This document shows positions 62,922-64,000 of a stretch of DNA of 64,000 nt, one piece after another; the stretch's first letter is position 1, and each line of letters begins with the position of its first letter. Source of the DNA: Escarpia spicata (lineage: Eukaryota > Annelida > Polychaeta > Sabellida > Siboglinidae); NCBI GenBank assembly GCA_963995525.1, contig CAXEFP010000923.1, forward strand, positions 186,001 through 250,000, written 5' to 3'. Below the pieces are notes generated by a model. The model searched no databases. It had not been told where the DNA came from and saw only the letters and a program-made list of their open reading frames with translations. The translations under genes and the position numbers were made by a program.

Positions 62922-64000
62922 GATGAGTTTTCACACCTATAACTTACGTAATATGTTCTTGTAACTTACGTGACGGGGATAAAACGGTAACATGCATTCC
63001 CATTTGGGGTTAATCTAGTTATGTGTGTAGCTTGATATCAATCTAGCCTTCGTGAAGGTTTGTAACGTGCAAAACATATATTTGGGGTAAGACCACATTA
63101 AAGATCCTTCCGCCGAAAAAAGTGCACTACAAATACCGTTTTGCTGTGATTTGCATTAATTTTTTTCGAAAACTTTGATATGGGACATGTTTGTCTCGTG
63201 AGTACTGAAGGTACTGCTGCTTTAGACATGAAAAAACTTCAAATGGGGATGAGTTTTCACACCTATAACTTACGTAATATGTTCTTGTAACTTACGTGAC
63301 GGGGATAAAACGGTAACATGCATTCCCATTTGGGGTTAATCTAGTTATGTGTGTAGCTTGATATCAATCTAGCCTTCGTGAAGATTTGTAACATGCAAAA
63401 CATCTATTTGGGGTAAGACCACATTAAGGATCCTTCCGCCGAAAAAAATGCACTACAAATACCGTTTTGCTGTGATATGCATTAATTTGTTTCGAACATT
63501 TTGACATGGGACATGTTTGTCTCGTGAGTACTGAATGTACTGCTGCTTTAGACAAGAAAAAACTTCAAATGGGGATTAGTTTTCACACCTATAACTTACG
63601 TAATATGTTCTTGTAACTTACGTGACGGAGATAGAACGGTAACATGCATTTCCATTTGTGATTAATCTAGTTATGTGTGTAGCTTGATATCAATCTAGCC
63701 TTCGTGAAGATTTGTAACATGCAAAACATCTATTTGGGGTAAGACCACATTAAAGATCCTTCCGCCGAAAAAAGTGCACTACAAATACCGTTTTGCTGTG
63801 ATATGCATTAATTTTTTTCGAACACTTTGATATGGGACATGTTTGTCTCGTGAGTACTGAAGGTACTGCTGCTTTAGACATGAAAAAACTTCAAATGGGG
63901 ATGAGTTTTCACACCTATAACTTACGTAATATGTTCTTGTAACTTACGTGACGGAGATAGAACGGTAACATGCATTCCCATTTGTGATTAATCTAGTTAT
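62922..64000. repeat. Right-edge monomers, last one cut by the window
   Basis: Starts at 62922 (GAAGGTTTG, GTGATTTGC), 63248, 63574 and 63900; the last has only 101 bases. The 63248-63899 pair repeats 60315-60966, and the partial monomer matches the start of 60967, so the period from 60315 is nine monomers less one base (2933). A private C-to-T change gives GCATTTCCATTTG near 63647. The array clearly continues past the window. Confidence 0.88.

Larger units (their letters stand above)
1..64000. repeat. Satellite DNA array, 326-bp monomer, head-to-tail
   Basis: The whole window is a tandem array of one monomer. The anchor GATGAG (variants GATTAG, GATGAA) recurs at 10, 336, 662, 988 and so on to 63900. 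The distance 10 to 63900 is 63890, which equals 196 x 326 minus 6, and exactly six monomers with a single missing base account for the 6. All copies read in the same direction, with no inserted element, inversion or unrelated spacer. Variation is almost entirely single-base substitution at recurring sites. Because 326 is not a multiple of 3, a reading frame shifts with every monomer and stops abound, so there is no coding capacity. The role is inferred from general knowledge: such arrays form centromeric or heterochromatic blocks. The family and species are not recognised. Confidence 0.98.

Noticed and set aside
1..64000. CRISPR array, because of regular repeats
   Set aside because: The full 326-bp unit repeats and there are no unique spacers between short repeats.
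1..64000. Ribosomal intergenic spacer or tandem gene family
   Set aside because: No rRNA segment or coding sequence is found between the repeats over 64 kb.

Overview
The window is one uninterrupted array of tandem satellite DNA. A monomer of 326 bp (GC about 37%: 124 G or C in the first 335 bases) repeats head-to-tail on one strand from base 1 to base 64000. Taking the G of GATGAG as monomer position 1, starts run from base 10 to base 63900. That gives 196 complete monomers, with 9 bases of a preceding monomer at the left edge and 101 bases of a following one at the right edge. Six monomers are 325 bp and the rest are 326 bp. I see no gene, RNA gene, transposon, inversion, simple-sequence tract or unrelated spacer. 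A long, nearly perfect array of this kind is typical of centromeric, pericentromeric or subtelomeric heterochromatin in a eukaryote, and it must come from a long-read assembly. I do not recognise the satellite family and cannot name the species; a plant or an invertebrate is possible.

Monomers differ at a limited set of recurring sites, and these variants arrange them into higher-order repeats (HORs) whose period changes along the window. Left to right: short 2-mer and 10-mer (3260 bp) repetition (about 660-4720); a 15/16-monomer block copied at 5541-5867 bp spacing (3922-8810 and 9463-14677); a 5-mer HOR of 1629 bp in three copies (15330-20216); a 17-mer HOR of 5542 bp in two copies, the second one monomer short (20217-30974); a 6-mer of 1956 bp in two copies (31301-35212); a different 6-mer of 1956 bp in 2.8 copies (35539-41080); a 10-mer of 3260 bp in two copies (41081-47600); a 4-mer of 1304 bp in two copies (47601-50208); a return to the 3260 bp period (51187-56402); a third 6-mer in two copies (56403-60314); and a 2-mer of 652 bp in two copies (61618-62921). 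Several modules occur in more than one context, and hybrid monomers mark where unequal exchanges joined them.

Within the monomer are several short dyad symmetries (TTACGTAA, TTGATATCAA, CTTCGTGAAG, ACATG-GGA-CATGT, AGTAC-N5-GTACT), a repeated TAACTTACGT 22 bp apart, a repeated GTAACATGCA 75 bp apart, and about ten CpG sites. Many recurring variants are CpG/TpG/CpA alternatives. There is no convincing CENP-B box. The only open reading frame of note (61 codons, minus strand, 61088-61273) exists because a 1-bp deletion removes a stop codon, and I do not regard it as a gene.
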